A stretch of DNA of 64,000 nucleotides from Sympetrum striolatum (Eukaryota > Arthropoda > Insecta > Odonata > Libellulidae): the NCBI GenBank assembly GCA_947579665.1, contig OX388349.1, forward strand, positions 71,118,841 through 71,182,840. The letters run 5' to 3'. The position numbers and the translations under genes are program-made. Positions 11,561 through 24,127 of the stretch are shown piece by piece (the stretch's first letter is position 1; each line of letters begins with the position of its first letter). The notes beneath the pieces are model-generated. The model searched no databases and had not been told where the DNA came from. It saw only the letters and a program-made list of their open reading frames with translations.

Positions 11561-14540
11561 AAGGGATGAGGAGACAATGCGGAAAAGATTCGAAGTGAAT
11601 ATTCCGCGAGAAGGACATGCTTTCGCTTACGTCACACAGGGATTCATTAGCTTCTTATTCGCCGTCGGACGAGAGGCTGATGGGTATATATATCACGCCA
11701 ATTCTCCGCTCTCTTCTATTACGTGGCTGGCGTCGCGTGCAGAATTCCAAGGACTTAATTCGCGGACTGAAAGGCATTCGATATAAGTTATCGAGTTTCC
11801 CAACGTCCTTATTCTCGTTTGATAGATCTATTTGGATACAATTGCGAGAACTCTTCATTAATAAATAAGATATCAGAGAGAAAATAACGCAATCAAACTG
11901 ACAGATGCTTACCCATTTATTTTTAGGGAAAGTTTACTCGCTGGAGGGGATTTTGGGGATCGTAATTGGATTTCAGATCACGTACTTTTCCCAACGGTTG
12001 ACGAACTAGCGACGACAAGACATGAATTAGTTAGCTAAAGTCTTACATTTGAATAGAGCCTAATGAACTTAACAACCCTACTAATGTCTAAAATTAAAGA
12101 ATCGCGAAGAAAAATAAATGTAAGCAATAACTTCTAAATTATAATACTATGACCAATTAAAAAGCTCAATGATTAATTTATGGGTTGTTTCATTTGGCTG
12201 TACACTACTGCAAACACTGCCACAATGTGAAATTTAATACCACAATATTTCATGATCAACTGAGTTAACCCTATCCAGAAGCGAAACGAAGAGATTTCAC
12301 AATTTCTGCTACAATTATTATGGATAGATTCTGTACTATGCAATGCAATGAGATGACCATTTTGGAAATATTAAGGCTACAAATAATCTGCTTGAAATTG
12401 TATATTTCTTCAAGCTTAATAAAACTATTTGTTCATATTTACGCCTAACAATGTGTCATATTAGAAATTACATAGAAAAATCCGAAAACTTTGAATAAAA
12501 ATCAGACAGCAATAAAACCATGTACTCAAAAGAAAATCTACTTAACATTATATTCAGTTGATCTAGATGAAACTGAAAAACATGAAAGAGCGATCCTTAT
12601 TCATGAGCACCTGCTAGTTTCAAACCATCTCATTTTAACTTCTCATCTTAAAAAAAAATCCCTCAAAGAAAACGGCTATCTGTACGATCCCTATGCAATG
12701 TATGTAAAGAGGTCGAGGTCACTACATTTGCAAAAGAGATATCTGCCAAAAAGAGCACAAAGGATCCAAAGCAAGGAGTGCCATCGTGGGAAGAGAGAAA
12801 ACCGGGATATGCACACAGAGATATAAAAGCAATCTTTGGGAGTCTTTCCGAGGAAAAGGAACGGACTCAATATTTTATATTCCTGCGTGAGAAGGAGCTT
12901 CCCCTATCGTTCCACATGCAATAAAAGAACAAAGATTTTGGAGGGAATTCACGCTAAGTCTGCGGAGGCTGAGGCTTTAAGATAAGGATTAAGAGAGTTT
13001 ATTTATCCTCCCTGGGGATCCGACTGTGTCCTAAACCACGCTGTTAAACATGGGAAAAAGGAAAACGACGCGGAATCGAATTTTTCTGAAGGGTTTTATC
13101 GGGCCAGTGCAAAATGGGTTGAGGGAGACATTAAAGGGATTTCGCTTGGAAGTAAATTGAAGGGCTGAGCCAAGGGAGATTAATTCAAGGACGCGAGGGT
13201 GGGAATTTTCCATGCACTATTCAGAGGAAAGAACCTTCGGAGGAAGTGAAGTAGGGACATGATCGCCTCTTACACCTAGCGATGAATATTTCCTCTGTTT
13301 AGGGACGACTCTCAAATGGCTGAGAGGAACTGGAGGGATCATCCCTCCATCTCGAGGATGTTACTTCGGTAACCTAACAGCGAAAGTTCTGAAGCAAACG
13401 GTAACAATTTGAAAAACTCAAGTAGGATTCTCCTGAAAATTGTATGGAAGATTTCTTTTTGAGGATTAGATTACTGACCATCAATTTACAGGAATGATGC
13501 GCAATTGGCTGAAATACTGTGGTGGCAATAACTATAGGGGACTTTTTCGATAACGGTGAATTTTACGAAATTACAATTGGGAGTAGATAATATGTTGCTC
13601 AAATCGAGTCTCAGGATCAAATTTCAGAAACGGAAAGGCGGATGGATATTACGCAATCAATTACGACTTTAAAAATATTAATATATACTGAAGTCTACAT
13701 AATTGAGAGAAACTTAATAATACGGAAAATACGAAGATCTCCTCAATTCTTTATGTTAGAGCGTTCTACGAAGTAAAGTGTTATCGTATCGATTATATAG
13801 AGGAGTACATTAAATCTTATCATTTATTTGTAACTTCCCAGGTCAAATTTTAGTCATGTTTAATATTTATCACGAAAGACTTAGAGGTTAAGAACTCGAG
13901 GTATCTAATTTTACTCCACATAGGAAACTAATTTATCCTCACATTCACGGTGTAATACGTATAGTTTTAATCTACGAAAAATAAGTACATATAAGAGCGG
14001 AAACGTAAAACATCCTACTGTGTAGACTGCCAGCAAAACTGATATGTATCTGCGGGTTGCCTACGAATCGACAATTTAGGGGAGATCGCTGTTTTCAAGG
14101 TTTCCTGGAATGCAATTCCTCGGTCTCGATGTGTAAAGGGACTGAATAACGATTTCTCCTTTGGGGATCCACAATTCGATAAAAAGTGATGCCCTTCGTT
14201 ACCCAGCATCAGCGAATTATTGGAAAGATTCCTAAATTTACCGATGAATTAATTAATTATAGAACTCGTTGCAGACTAAAAATATTCAACGAGTTAAAAA
14301 TAGATATGATGCTATGGCCGTGTGTCACTCACCACAAATACCACTTTGGAAGGTGATATCTCCGAATGGGCTGTTACACCACACATTTAACTTTTGTCAA
14401 GGCTTAAAAGTTAGTTTTAAAAACAAGAGGAAGTAGGACTTGGGTGCTGACTACATTCGGCATTGACGACTTGCGGGACACAAGGAATTCCAAAACCTCA
14501 TTAATGTACATTTGGATCACCTTCTCGGCACAGTCGCAAA
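11561..14540. other. Non-coding stretch
   Basis: Mostly AT-rich with no recognised gene. A 111-codon plus frame at 12491-12826 is lysine-rich, lacks any family signature and lies in ordinary low-complexity DNA, so I do not call it. Confidence 0.45.
13331..13349. repeat. Short perfect hairpin
   Basis: TGGAGGGA and TCCCTCCA form an 8-bp GC-containing stem with a 3-base loop. No associated element is seen. Confidence 0.5.
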
Positions 14541-15220
14541 CCGATCTTCCACCCTTTGATTATCTGCATACTTCTTGAGGAGGGGCATCTCTCGATAGAC
14601 GTACCACATCATACGAACAGTGCACTAGCGATTTCGCTTCTTTGTCGTCCAAACAAAGCTCGAAGAAGACAACCGTAACCTCCAAAGCGAGGAGGACGGA
14701 GAAAAGCGTCGAGAAATCAAAGGGGCGAGTGCTTACCACGCGACTAGCTGGTGGCAAATATTCCCAGTTAGTGCTCGTCCTTCAAAACCCTTTGGATTGA
14801 AATGCGCGGATTGAAGCCATTCGCTGGGCCTCGCAGTTATGAAATTCCCGGAGCGAAGTCGTTACGAGGCTGTGATAAACGCGGCCATTAAGCGAGTGCG
14901 GCCGAGGGAAGTGCCTCGACTTGGCCGCTGGCGACCCAAATACTCCCCACAAAGACTGTTATCTGGTTCCCGCATGCGTCATTGCCGTCCGATTCCCTTT
15001 GTTCTCAGCCTTTCTTTCGAGTGCTTTTCGGTACTGCAAGTCGATTACCAAAGCGATTACAGAGTGGAGATTTGTGCCTTTAGCCCTCGCACTCCAGGGT
15101 GCTGGCGGAGTATCTCTCTGTGTTGTTTCAAAGCAAAGAATACTCTGCCCATATGCCCCCGAGGCTCTGCAGTTTCATTCGGAAACTTGGCAGGGCGACC
15201 ATCTCAGTGTTCAAAGATAA
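14541..15220. other. CpG-dense island with the longest plus-strand frames in the window
   Basis: I count about 36 CpGs between 14581 and 15000. Two plus frames overlap here: 14839-15342 (167 codons, ATG start, rich in R, S and C) and 14921-15220 (99 codons). On the minus strand a GTAAGC donor-like site follows CGCGTG at about 14735. I tested the minus segment upstream of that donor back to a TTTATCACAG acceptor-like site: all three frames contain stops. The peptides are unrecognised. CpG density without a credible protein suggests a regulatory region, untranslated exon or simply a compositional island. Confidence 0.3.
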
Positions 15221-18200
15221 AAATTCGAATACTGCATTATTCCGTTACACAAAGTAGTAGGATATCGGGTTTGCAGAATCTAAGGAGCCTTCTTCATTTC
15301 AGACCATTGTCAGAAATTCTAACTCGAATCAAAATTCAGTAACCATCCAAAGATTACAGGAACTGCAATCAGTAGGCTAAAAGTGCTATTTCAAAGTTCC
15401 GCATTACTGACGATTTAACTTCGGTCTAGCTGTAGAGGCTTTCTTTTGAGTTCTATTCAAAGCAAGTAGAGCTAAAGATTAATTATAAATACTCTTGTCA
15501 CACGTTTTTCTAATTTAATACCATACCTACTAATTTCTCAAACAGTTCCCATTTATATAACGGAACCTAACTTTTGACACAATATTAACTTTCACCGAGA
15601 CATCCATCTTACAGCTATATTATAAAGGGTTGTTCAGATAAAATATGAAAATTAAAATAATATTAAATCAAAAATATTAAATTTGACTAAATGCCAATGG
15701 AAATTATTTGTAAAGAGCATTATAATGGATTGTTAACATTTTGCCTAGGAGGAATTCATTTGCAACGTTTCTGATTTTCTTCATTTAGATAATTAAATGA
15801 ACCATAGAATCCCACTATGGAATTAATTACATACAAAATGAGTCTCATCGCATTGCCTCCTTTAATATCTCTTTCCGAAAAGGGACTACGAACTCTTACA
15901 ACAAAAAGATCAATAGTAATTCTCTTGAATGAACTAAAGTAGTAATTTTATAATATTTTACATTTAACACGCATGTCGCCAAATAGAAAAGTCTATTTAA
16001 GCAAACGTTTACAAACATAAAGGCATATTATAATCACGTTTTTAAATAATCCCGCAACATCAACTATTCCGACATACACACTCAATTCACGTATTTAATT
16101 TCTAAACAAAAATCCACAGCTCTAAAAGCTACATGAGCAGACAATCTAGATCATCTATTCTTTTGAAAGAGGGAATAAGGACATAGGTAAAGAGATTCCT
16201 GCATTCACTACCCCGTTTTACTCCCGCTCATAATTCCCTATGCAAACTTGAGCGGAAGTGATGGAAAGTACCTTGTTTACGGCCGGAATATAGCGGCATC
16301 CTTCGACGCGTGATCTCCTTCTTTTAGGTCAAATGTTTCACTTGCGGAAGGAAAGGGTGAATTCCTCCCGTTTAATGCCTTTCCACGAAGAAAAACTCTC
16401 TCGATACCCTCAGGATAACACGGTCGTAACATCCGAAAATAAAAATAAAAGTTTCCCGGGCGAAACAGTTTCCTTGGAGAAGGTTAAATATAAACGGCGC
16501 TTTCCCGTGGGATCAATCCGGAAGGAGTTTTTCCTCCTCCTTCCTGTACTTATACGCAATAGTATGGAATGGATTGAGAGGCTGCGCTGGACCACGCAGA
16601 GGAAATGAGCATGCTGTGGACCAGACGTGTCCAAAAGGCATCTTACATGAGAAAGAAGAGCAGGAAACAACATTTTGAAGCAGTGGGGTCGGATATGGTC
16701 AGAAAAGAAATCATACTTTCTTTGAAAAACATACACACTCAAACCTCTTAGTTTTTCTTTATTATTCACATTTGTATGCAACATTATAGTTCTCAGGCAT
16801 AGCCCCAGAATCATATCAATCAGTATTTAGTGATTAAATATAATTTTTACGCTAACATTTAACATATAATGACTTGAATTTGAAAAGAATCACGCAATTA
16901 AAGAGTTACAGACGGAAAAGCAAAATATTAGAAAATTAATAGTTATTGAAAAGCATTTCTAGTTCGTCTCTACGGTAAAATTACCCAAAATCAATAACAA
17001 ATAAATATTTTTTGAATCTCAATAACATACATCTAAATGTTGACATTCACATACACGATAACAGAAAAAAAATACCAATAAAGGAAAACTTGAGATCTAA
17101 ACCGTATAAATGGAGAAAAAATTGATGAAAGAGGAAAAACTAGTGAAAAATATTAGCTCAAAAGCATTTAAATAATGTTTCAGCAACTAGATGTGAAATT
17201 TTAACAAATAAAGCATTTTTTCTAACATGCTTATTTACTTCAAGAATACATTTCACACGCATATGAATTTCTGAACACCCAAAATGCTAATTCAAAAAAG
17301 TAGAAATACAAGATATAAATTAACAAATCATGCAAATTGTTAATTGTTTAGCTGAAATATTCTTAGATTCAATGCTTTGCTTATGAAGTCGCAATGAATT
17401 AATTGTCCATTTTACGTACTAGAATCGATCTAATGCTCTGAATGCATGCTAAAAATTATATGAGTAAATCATTTGGTGCTCCAAATACAACTGACAGACC
17501 AAATCTTTACTATATATTTAAATAAGTTATCAAATGTAGGGCATGTGGAATAAAGGGTTTCGCATTAAAAATCAAATTTTAAATCGATTTTGGATGATGG
17601 CAACCATAAAATGAAACGAGCACTGGAATTTCAATCGTTATTGACTGCAGCTGTTCGTTTAAAAACATCGATGCCCACTTTGAATGATAATTAATTCCAT
17701 TTGCTGCGTTTCGCGGGGAGTAATTTCCAAGGCAAATTTTATGACATCAAAATTTCGAATGATTTTCTATTTTTGGGTTCAACATTACCTTCGAGTTAAT
17801 GGAAGTTGCGTGGAGAGCATCTAAACGTAACGGTGATGCCATATTTTTAAGTTAATCCACTTTACGAGCCCAGGGTTAATTAAACTGAAATTCCAATCAC
17901 AAATGAATGGTAGAAGAGTAATAAGAAGAGCCAGGATTAAAAGCTAAGCAGAAAGAAGCTTCGACGAATGTAGCTTTCGATAATCATGTTTATGATTCAT
18001 ATATCGGAATTCTTTGAGGAGATAAATACGCAAAACTTTGCTCTGTCTTTCTCGGCTCACAATCAGACGGTGTTTCAAATATGTTGATACTTGACAAAGT
18101 ATCATATCATATCCACCAGTTTGAATTCCTCTTCGGAATAGACATACAGGTTGCCCATAAAGTAGTGATAATCGAAAAACCAGGGACGGAGCTCTTCTTG

Positions 18201-20040
18201 GGCTACCCGAATCACCCCACTTTGGGTGTCCGCTTTTTATTCGTTTTCGAATTACGAATTTTTTTCGTATTTATGAAAAAACCGTGACTTTCAAGACATT
18301 TTTCCCCATGGCAACGTAAATAATTAAGATATATAGTTTAGTTTTTCTAGAATAACTTAATAGTTGCTTCAACTGATGCAATAATATATTTTGTTGACTG
18401 TTTTCCTACCCCAAATCATCCTTGAAAAATAAATAGTAAATATTTAAAAAATAAAATATGCCCCTAATATGAAAAGCGAAGCTTCCATTTACCTCCTCAG
18501 AAACTTTATATCTTCTAGGATTCGAAAAGAAAACAAGAACAGAAGAGAAGATTAGCACAAATACACCCATCCACCACCCCGTCAATAGTATACAGCAGAA
18601 GGACAACCAATAAGAGCTAGGAAGATCTAAACGTAAAAGAAAACTCGAATTAGTGATACAAGGAAGGAGACTTGAGCCATTACCTGTCTAACATACGATT
18701 TAGCGTTAGGAAGGAAAAATCGGAAAATCCAGGTCCTTAGTCCTCACATATTTCTTTAAGATGGGGCAAGAGAAGAAAATATCTATCCCATCATTTATTC
18801 CAAGTCGCTTTAAATATATTCAGCGGGGATGCAATTTTTTATTCGATCCACCATCCCACGGTTAGCGAAGTCTTTTAATCAGATTCGCGAGGATTTGCTC
18901 CTAACGGATTTCATTTATTCCCAGATCCCGACTATCTCTCCTTAACGACTACGGAACGGACTCTTCTAAGACCAAAGCTCCGTCCCTTAAGGGAATCCAA
19001 AACACAGACTTCTCTCCTATCCTCTCATTCTTCCACGTCCGCCAGGAGTAGAGAGGTAATCCTACGTCGTCCTATATCTCAGCGATAGAACAAAATCCAT
19101 TACGGAGAGATGGCAAAGTCGCATTAGAAAAAAAAATCAAACACATTACCAGATTTAGGGATTTGCCTGATTCACTTTTCTTCTTATAGTATTAACTTAA
19201 AGAAGTGAATTTTAGGAAGATTTATTTTCGTCGAATTTATTCCACTGCCTTCGCTCTGGAAGTATGCTACGGAATATATGGAACATCATGACTTGAACAT
19301 TATGAGGAATTAATAAAAGTACACATTATTCCAGAATGACCGCAATGCGCAATCACTGTTAACGCTACAAAGGTGATATAGACAGTTTAATGATTTATTG
19401 GAGAAAAGAATTATAAGGGCGATATTAAAATTATCGGGAAAATTAGTTGAATGTTACCTCATACATGCTTAACTAAGATAAAATAACTATTTTAGCCCTT
19501 TAAGCTTGCCATATTAGTGTTGTTTCAATGATGTTAGGAGCAAATTAACACACTTAACTCCAACTTAAAGATGTTCTTGATAGGAAATATATATTTAATT
19601 TCTCTGATGCTGGAAAACGACTGAACGAGGAAATTCGCAATTAAATTTAAAATTTTACACAACTTACGCATGGTGATGAGAAGGAAAAGAATGTATGGAT
19701 TCATTTTTAGAAGTATGAGGTCATTATCCTAAGTGAGATTCATTTATTTAGGCTACCAAGTATTTTAATGTAACTTGCAAAACCGCAAAAGATAATTTAG
19801 TGCTTCTATTAGAGATTTCAGTGAATTCATGCGTATAATTACCAAACAGAGAATTTCGAAGTAGATTACACAGTAAATAGTAAATTACATTTTAATTATC
19901 TGGCCTTTTGATACATGCGAGTGAATATTAAAAATGAAAACGGAAAATATTGAGATGTCGAATTATTTTCTAATTATGATTCAACTATTTCCATTCATGA
20001 TAATGCCGAGCATTACCATCCCAAATTCACTTTCAGCTGA
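15221..20040. other. AT-rich non-coding stretch
   Basis: Apart from a modest GC rise at about 16200-16620 (overlapping 91- and 134-codon frames in opposite directions, both unrecognised) this is AT-rich. A segment at 18060-18290 contains a 7-bp hairpin (GATACTT/AAGTATC) and a run beginning AGGTTGCCCATAAAGTAGTG that faintly recalls mariner-type ends. No partner inverted repeat or transposase was found, so it is left unnamed. Confidence 0.4.
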
Positions 20041-20630
20041 ATAGGTATCTTTTATCCCAAAAATAGAACACATTCGAGGAAAGGAAAAACACACAACTCC
20101 ACTGAAAAGGTCTGGGGAGTTAAACTTCTCCCACATTCGTTCCGATTCACCCCGGAGAAAAATACGCCGAAAGAGATGACCATGGACGGAAAACCTGATT
20201 AAATCGCTCAGGTTCCTCCCCGGTGCAGAGAAAGAAATGAAGAAAGGGGTGGAGTGTGTGCAGCCGATTCCTACAGCAGAAAGGTACACAAAAACTGCGG
20301 GGACTTAATTCGTTTTGGGAGAAGCTCAAAGACGTGGAAGGCTCGAATCTTCTTGAAGGGCCGTTGAAGCGTGCGTTTCGCCTTAAAGGGAACGATCCAT
20401 TTGGAACGAACCTTCATTAAGGGTAAAAAGAGAAAGGGATGAAGACAAAGGATTCGATTTCTTTGAGAGAAGAATGTTTGCATCTCGATCCCAAACATCT
20501 TTCGCGGCGGATGTGTCGCGTTGACACTCACTCATTAACGCTCCAATGGAAAACGCTCCGAACGAATTTCCCGCATTCGGTAAACATCTCATTAAATTAC
20601 GATTCCGAGATATCGGAGGAAACCGAGAAA
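20041..20630. other. Higher-GC island, non-coding as far as can be seen
   Basis: Five overlapping frames of 60-102 codons on both strands fall here, the usual sign of locally raised GC rather than of a gene. No splice-bounded segment or protein family was recognised. Confidence 0.35.
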
Positions 20631-20966
20631 TTTATAAATGTTGTCTTTGTGTGAACAGGAATGCTTACAATGAGGGAAATTAGAAGACTGTTGACTCGGA
20701 ACAAAATCGAAAGGGAAATGGTTCCTGAATACTCTTTTAAGAGTTTCAACGTTGACACTTTCATTCTAACATCGAATACACCATCGTCTTATAATGGCAA
20801 AACAGTGAATATTTCAATAAAGCCGTTCAGCTACATTTTGAAAATTTTTATTCCTCACTTGAAACCCCAATTTACTAACAGATAAAATCATTAGCCCTGA
20901 ATGAAAATCGTAGAAAGTGCTTCCGACTTTATCACTAAAAAAACAATCCATAGCAAGCTAATTCAA

Positions 20967-20992
20967 TAATTTTGGTTTTGTAACCAAAATTA
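20967..20992. repeat. AT-rich perfect hairpin
   Basis: TAATTTTGGTT pairs with AACCAAAATTA over 11 bp around a TTGT loop. AT-rich DNA surrounds it and no flanking duplication is evident. Confidence 0.55.
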
Positions 20993-22196
20993 GTTTTTAA
21001 ATTTCAGAAATAAGTTTGCATTATATTAATAACTATAACTTATATATAATATAATCTTATAATGCATTTTTTCCACCAAACTTTTAGCCTAAAAATTTTT
21101 ACGACAAGTTTAAGTCATTCAATAACAATAACATAAAGGAATTGAAAATGATAATTATGGATTCAGATGTCCATTCGGAAGCACTCCTTAAAATTGTTTA
21201 AAATAGCCATAAACTTAACTGCAATACACTTCTTCCCAAACAGACCAAAAAGATTAATCAAATCCATCAAAACAATATTTTGATGGATTAAGAATATAGA
21301 GTAAGAAGGATACAGAATAATACGAAAATATTGGTTAAATTGCTTCTCCAAATTGATTGAAACGCGATATTTTCGGAAAACAAACAACAAACGCTGAGAG
21401 AACCGAAAACAGAAACTCATTAAGGAAAAAATTTCCAGCGACAGATGAATATAATGATAAGAAAATAAATAAGAGGAAACAGAGGAAAGATCAATTTTTG
21501 GACTTATCATACTGCTTGAAAATACAGATCAAGACGATCGCTACGTTTTCAAAAGCACAACATGACTTCAATGGAGACAATTACCAAAACAGCAGATCAC
21601 CGAAAGATACACAGTCCTACTCAAACCGCTAAAAGGCAAAACTATTCAGAATTTTTTCGCCTCCATTTCGCAATCGTGGACCGATAACCGATCGAAACAA
21701 GTAATACTGTCAGTTTAAATGACTGTGATCAATAAGCCGTGAAGGGAGATTCTGTTCGACAAAAATGGAATCAGAATGGCCGATTCGGATCTATGAAGAT
21801 CCTGATAGAAAAGTTGGCGATTTTTTTTATCCATGACAGTTTATATAAAAACACCAATGACTTTTATTTGTATAAATGCTAGGCAAGGATGTAAAAAATC
21901 AATTAAGATGACTGACTTGAGTTTGTTGAGATAAAGAATATAATGATAAAATAAGATACACGGTAATGTCAAAATTTAGTATCTAAGTGACGCAATTTTA
22001 AGAGCTAACGGTTTCTAAAGCATGCATCACTATGCAGAAGTGGCAAGATTTTTCACAAAGCCGGTTTGAAACATTGTTTCAACGTTATACCTTGAACTTT
22101 CACAATAAAACAACATAAAGATGAGATTAGAGTAAAAATACCAATCCGAGAACACCATTCTAATTCATCGAGCTTCGTTTGAGTACGATCCCATAG

Positions 22197-22226
22197 AACC
22201 ATCGTCTTTGAATATAATCGATGGTT
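22197..22226. repeat. Hairpin, first of a close pair
   Basis: AACCATCG (22197-22204) pairs with CGATGGTT (22219-22226), 8 bp around a 14-base loop. It lies 40 bases before a stronger hairpin. Confidence 0.5.
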
Positions 22227-22266
22227 GAAGGCGTAACTTGGTGGAAAAACATTATTAAAATAAAAG

Positions 22267-22301
22267 GCTTAGTACTATCCTTTCTGTGGATAGTACTAAG
22301 C
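22267..22301. repeat. Perfect 14-bp hairpin
   Basis: GCTTAGTACTATCC (22267-22280) and GGATAGTACTAAGC (22288-22301) are perfect inverse complements with a 7-base loop. The AT-rich flanks (TTAAAATAAA on the left, TTTCATTTTAA on the right) extend the palindrome imperfectly. A shared GGATAGTACT word recurs near 46067. It could be a very short foldback element; no clear target duplication is seen. Confidence 0.7.
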
Positions 22302-24055
22302 ATTTCATTTTAAAATCTTTGAATGTATAATTTTGAAACGGGCTTTCAGCGGCATATAGAAATATAAAGCTCCGGTAACACTGTCTATGGCAACCCTAGA
22401 AAGGTAGAATAGGGAATGCGATGCGCGTTCGCAGGGTCTAGTGATCCTCACATCCAAACCCTCTCAATGTTGTATCCCTTAATTAGAAATGGTGGGAAGG
22501 TGGACATGAGCGAGGTCAAACTGGATACTCTTAAATATGTGAGGGAGTGAATAGATGAGTCGGGAAGGCAAACGACTGAGGTCAGGAAGTGAGGAAGGAA
22601 TTGGAACGATTGGTTTAGGATGCGCGTTAACATTAATAAGGCAGGGCCGCAGGCGGTGGCCTAACAAGATGGTTATTGGATGAAATGCGAATAGACTGCG
22701 GCAAATGAGAGAATGGAACCACCGCTCGCCACACGATAAACAAGCGCGCGAACTTACGGGCATTTGATGCAAATTACGACCAAACTTTCGCCAAATTTAT
22801 CTTCTCTATGGACTCAAACACATTATTATCCAAACATGTTCACTATCTAGAAAACAGAGGGGGAAAATAATTGGATGTATAAGGAGAGTTGGATAGATTG
22901 TAACATCAATGATGAAGAGAGTAGTTATTCATTGTGATGTTTCAAAATACTAGCATTTTAATATGACTGACTTATAAAATTTAAGGCAGCAAATTATAAA
23001 AGGATATTTTTTAAATGAGGTGAAAGGATAAAAATCCAAAAAATTCAAACGATTTTTAAAAGAATTGATTAAAAATAAGTACATTATAAGGAATAACGAA
23101 TGAAACTAGCAAAACATGACAATTTGATGGAAAGATGAGAGACATCAGAATTTTCGGTCTACAAATGTTTAAAAAATAAATGCAATATGAATAAACTGAA
23201 TAACATATGATAAGAAGATCATGGCTAACTGAAAATTACAAATAAGAAGCGGTGGTGCTATTCCTATTCAAGAAATGACAGCATTGAGTGGTACAATATT
23301 AAAGAAGCTATACGAGGAAGCGGAAATTTGAGGTAAACACTGACAAAGCAGCTTGGAAATAACACGTGGAACGCAAACATTGGGAATTGGGATGAGAGGA
23401 AGTTTACAAACCACGTCAGCCGAAAAAATAACTCACACATCCTTAGTTGGTAAACAATATCCACTCCACCAGAATTGTGGGTTTTCAAGGTATTAATGCG
23501 ATCATATACTTAAACATTAGAATAAAAATACACCGCAAGTTAAGCAAAAAAACTGCATAATAGACAGAAAATAAGCAACACTTTAATCATTAATCAATTT
23601 GATGGTGGCATTAATCGCTCATATCGTGTCCAATTAATCTTCATACTGCTCTTGCGTATTGCTTTACGTAGACTAGATAAAAAAAATCGCAGTTACAGCA
23701 ATAAAAGAGGAACTCATGATCAAAATCCGTAGTCAAACCCCTGAGAAAGAATAATAAGCAACAAAAAGAGATCGTCTTCTTCTTGCTCATTCTGTATCCA
23801 TAAAAACGGCTGCAAGCAGTTTATAGAGATACAGTAGGGGTTCAATCAAAGAAATTGCCTACTCTGAAATAGAAATGACAATGAGATGTTGGCAAAATAA
23901 AAATATGTACTTGGATAAGTATGGTCAAAAAACGATTCTAAACGAAAGGCAATAATAATAATAACTTCTCTAATGGAAACAGGAAGATCCAAATTACATC
24001 CAATTCAATAATTATTACTATTTACAAGGTCACACAACCATTCCCTTAATCCGAC

Positions 24056-24127
24056 AAGCCGGGATTCGAATCATGGAACTTGACGTTGGAGTTCTAGCAT
24101 GCTAACCACTCCGCCACCGAAGCCGGC
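24056..24127 (-). pseudogene. tRNA-like segment (SINE head or tRNA relic)
   Basis: On the minus strand the sequence contains TGGCGGAGTGGTTAGC, which fits the tRNA D-arm / RNA polymerase III A box, and about 45 bases later ATTCGAATCC, which fits the T-loop / B box. Between them GAACT and AGTTC form a perfect 5-bp anticodon-like stem, but its loop is 9 rather than 7 bases and the T stem pairs only partly. It therefore looks like a degenerate tRNA or the tRNA-derived head of a SINE. What follows in the minus direction (TTGTCGGATTAAGG...) is AT-rich and could be the SINE body; no poly(A) tail or target duplication was found. Confidence 0.6.

Larger units (their letters stand above)
20993..24050. 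other. Non-coding stretch with a hairpin cluster
   Basis: No gene is recognised. A purine-rich, higher-GC patch lies at about 22480-22740 and two hairpins lie at 22197-22301. The 115-codon minus frame at 21163-21510 is unrecognised. Confidence 0.4.

Noticed and set aside
14735..14870. Minus-strand exon between a TTTATCACAG acceptor and a GTAAGC donor
   Set aside because: All three frames contain stop codons.
14862..14880. Minus-strand TATCACAGCC, like the start of the miR-2 family
   Set aside because: Only 10 bases match and no hairpin partner exists.
18140..18300. AGGTTGCCCATAAAGTAGTG, recalling a mariner terminus
   Set aside because: No inverse copy, no TA-bounded element and no transposase-like frame nearby.
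21703..21725. TAATACTGTCAG, identical to the first 12 bases of the miR-8/miR-200 family
   Set aside because: The rest of the mature sequence differs and no complementary arm lies on either side, so there is no precursor hairpin.
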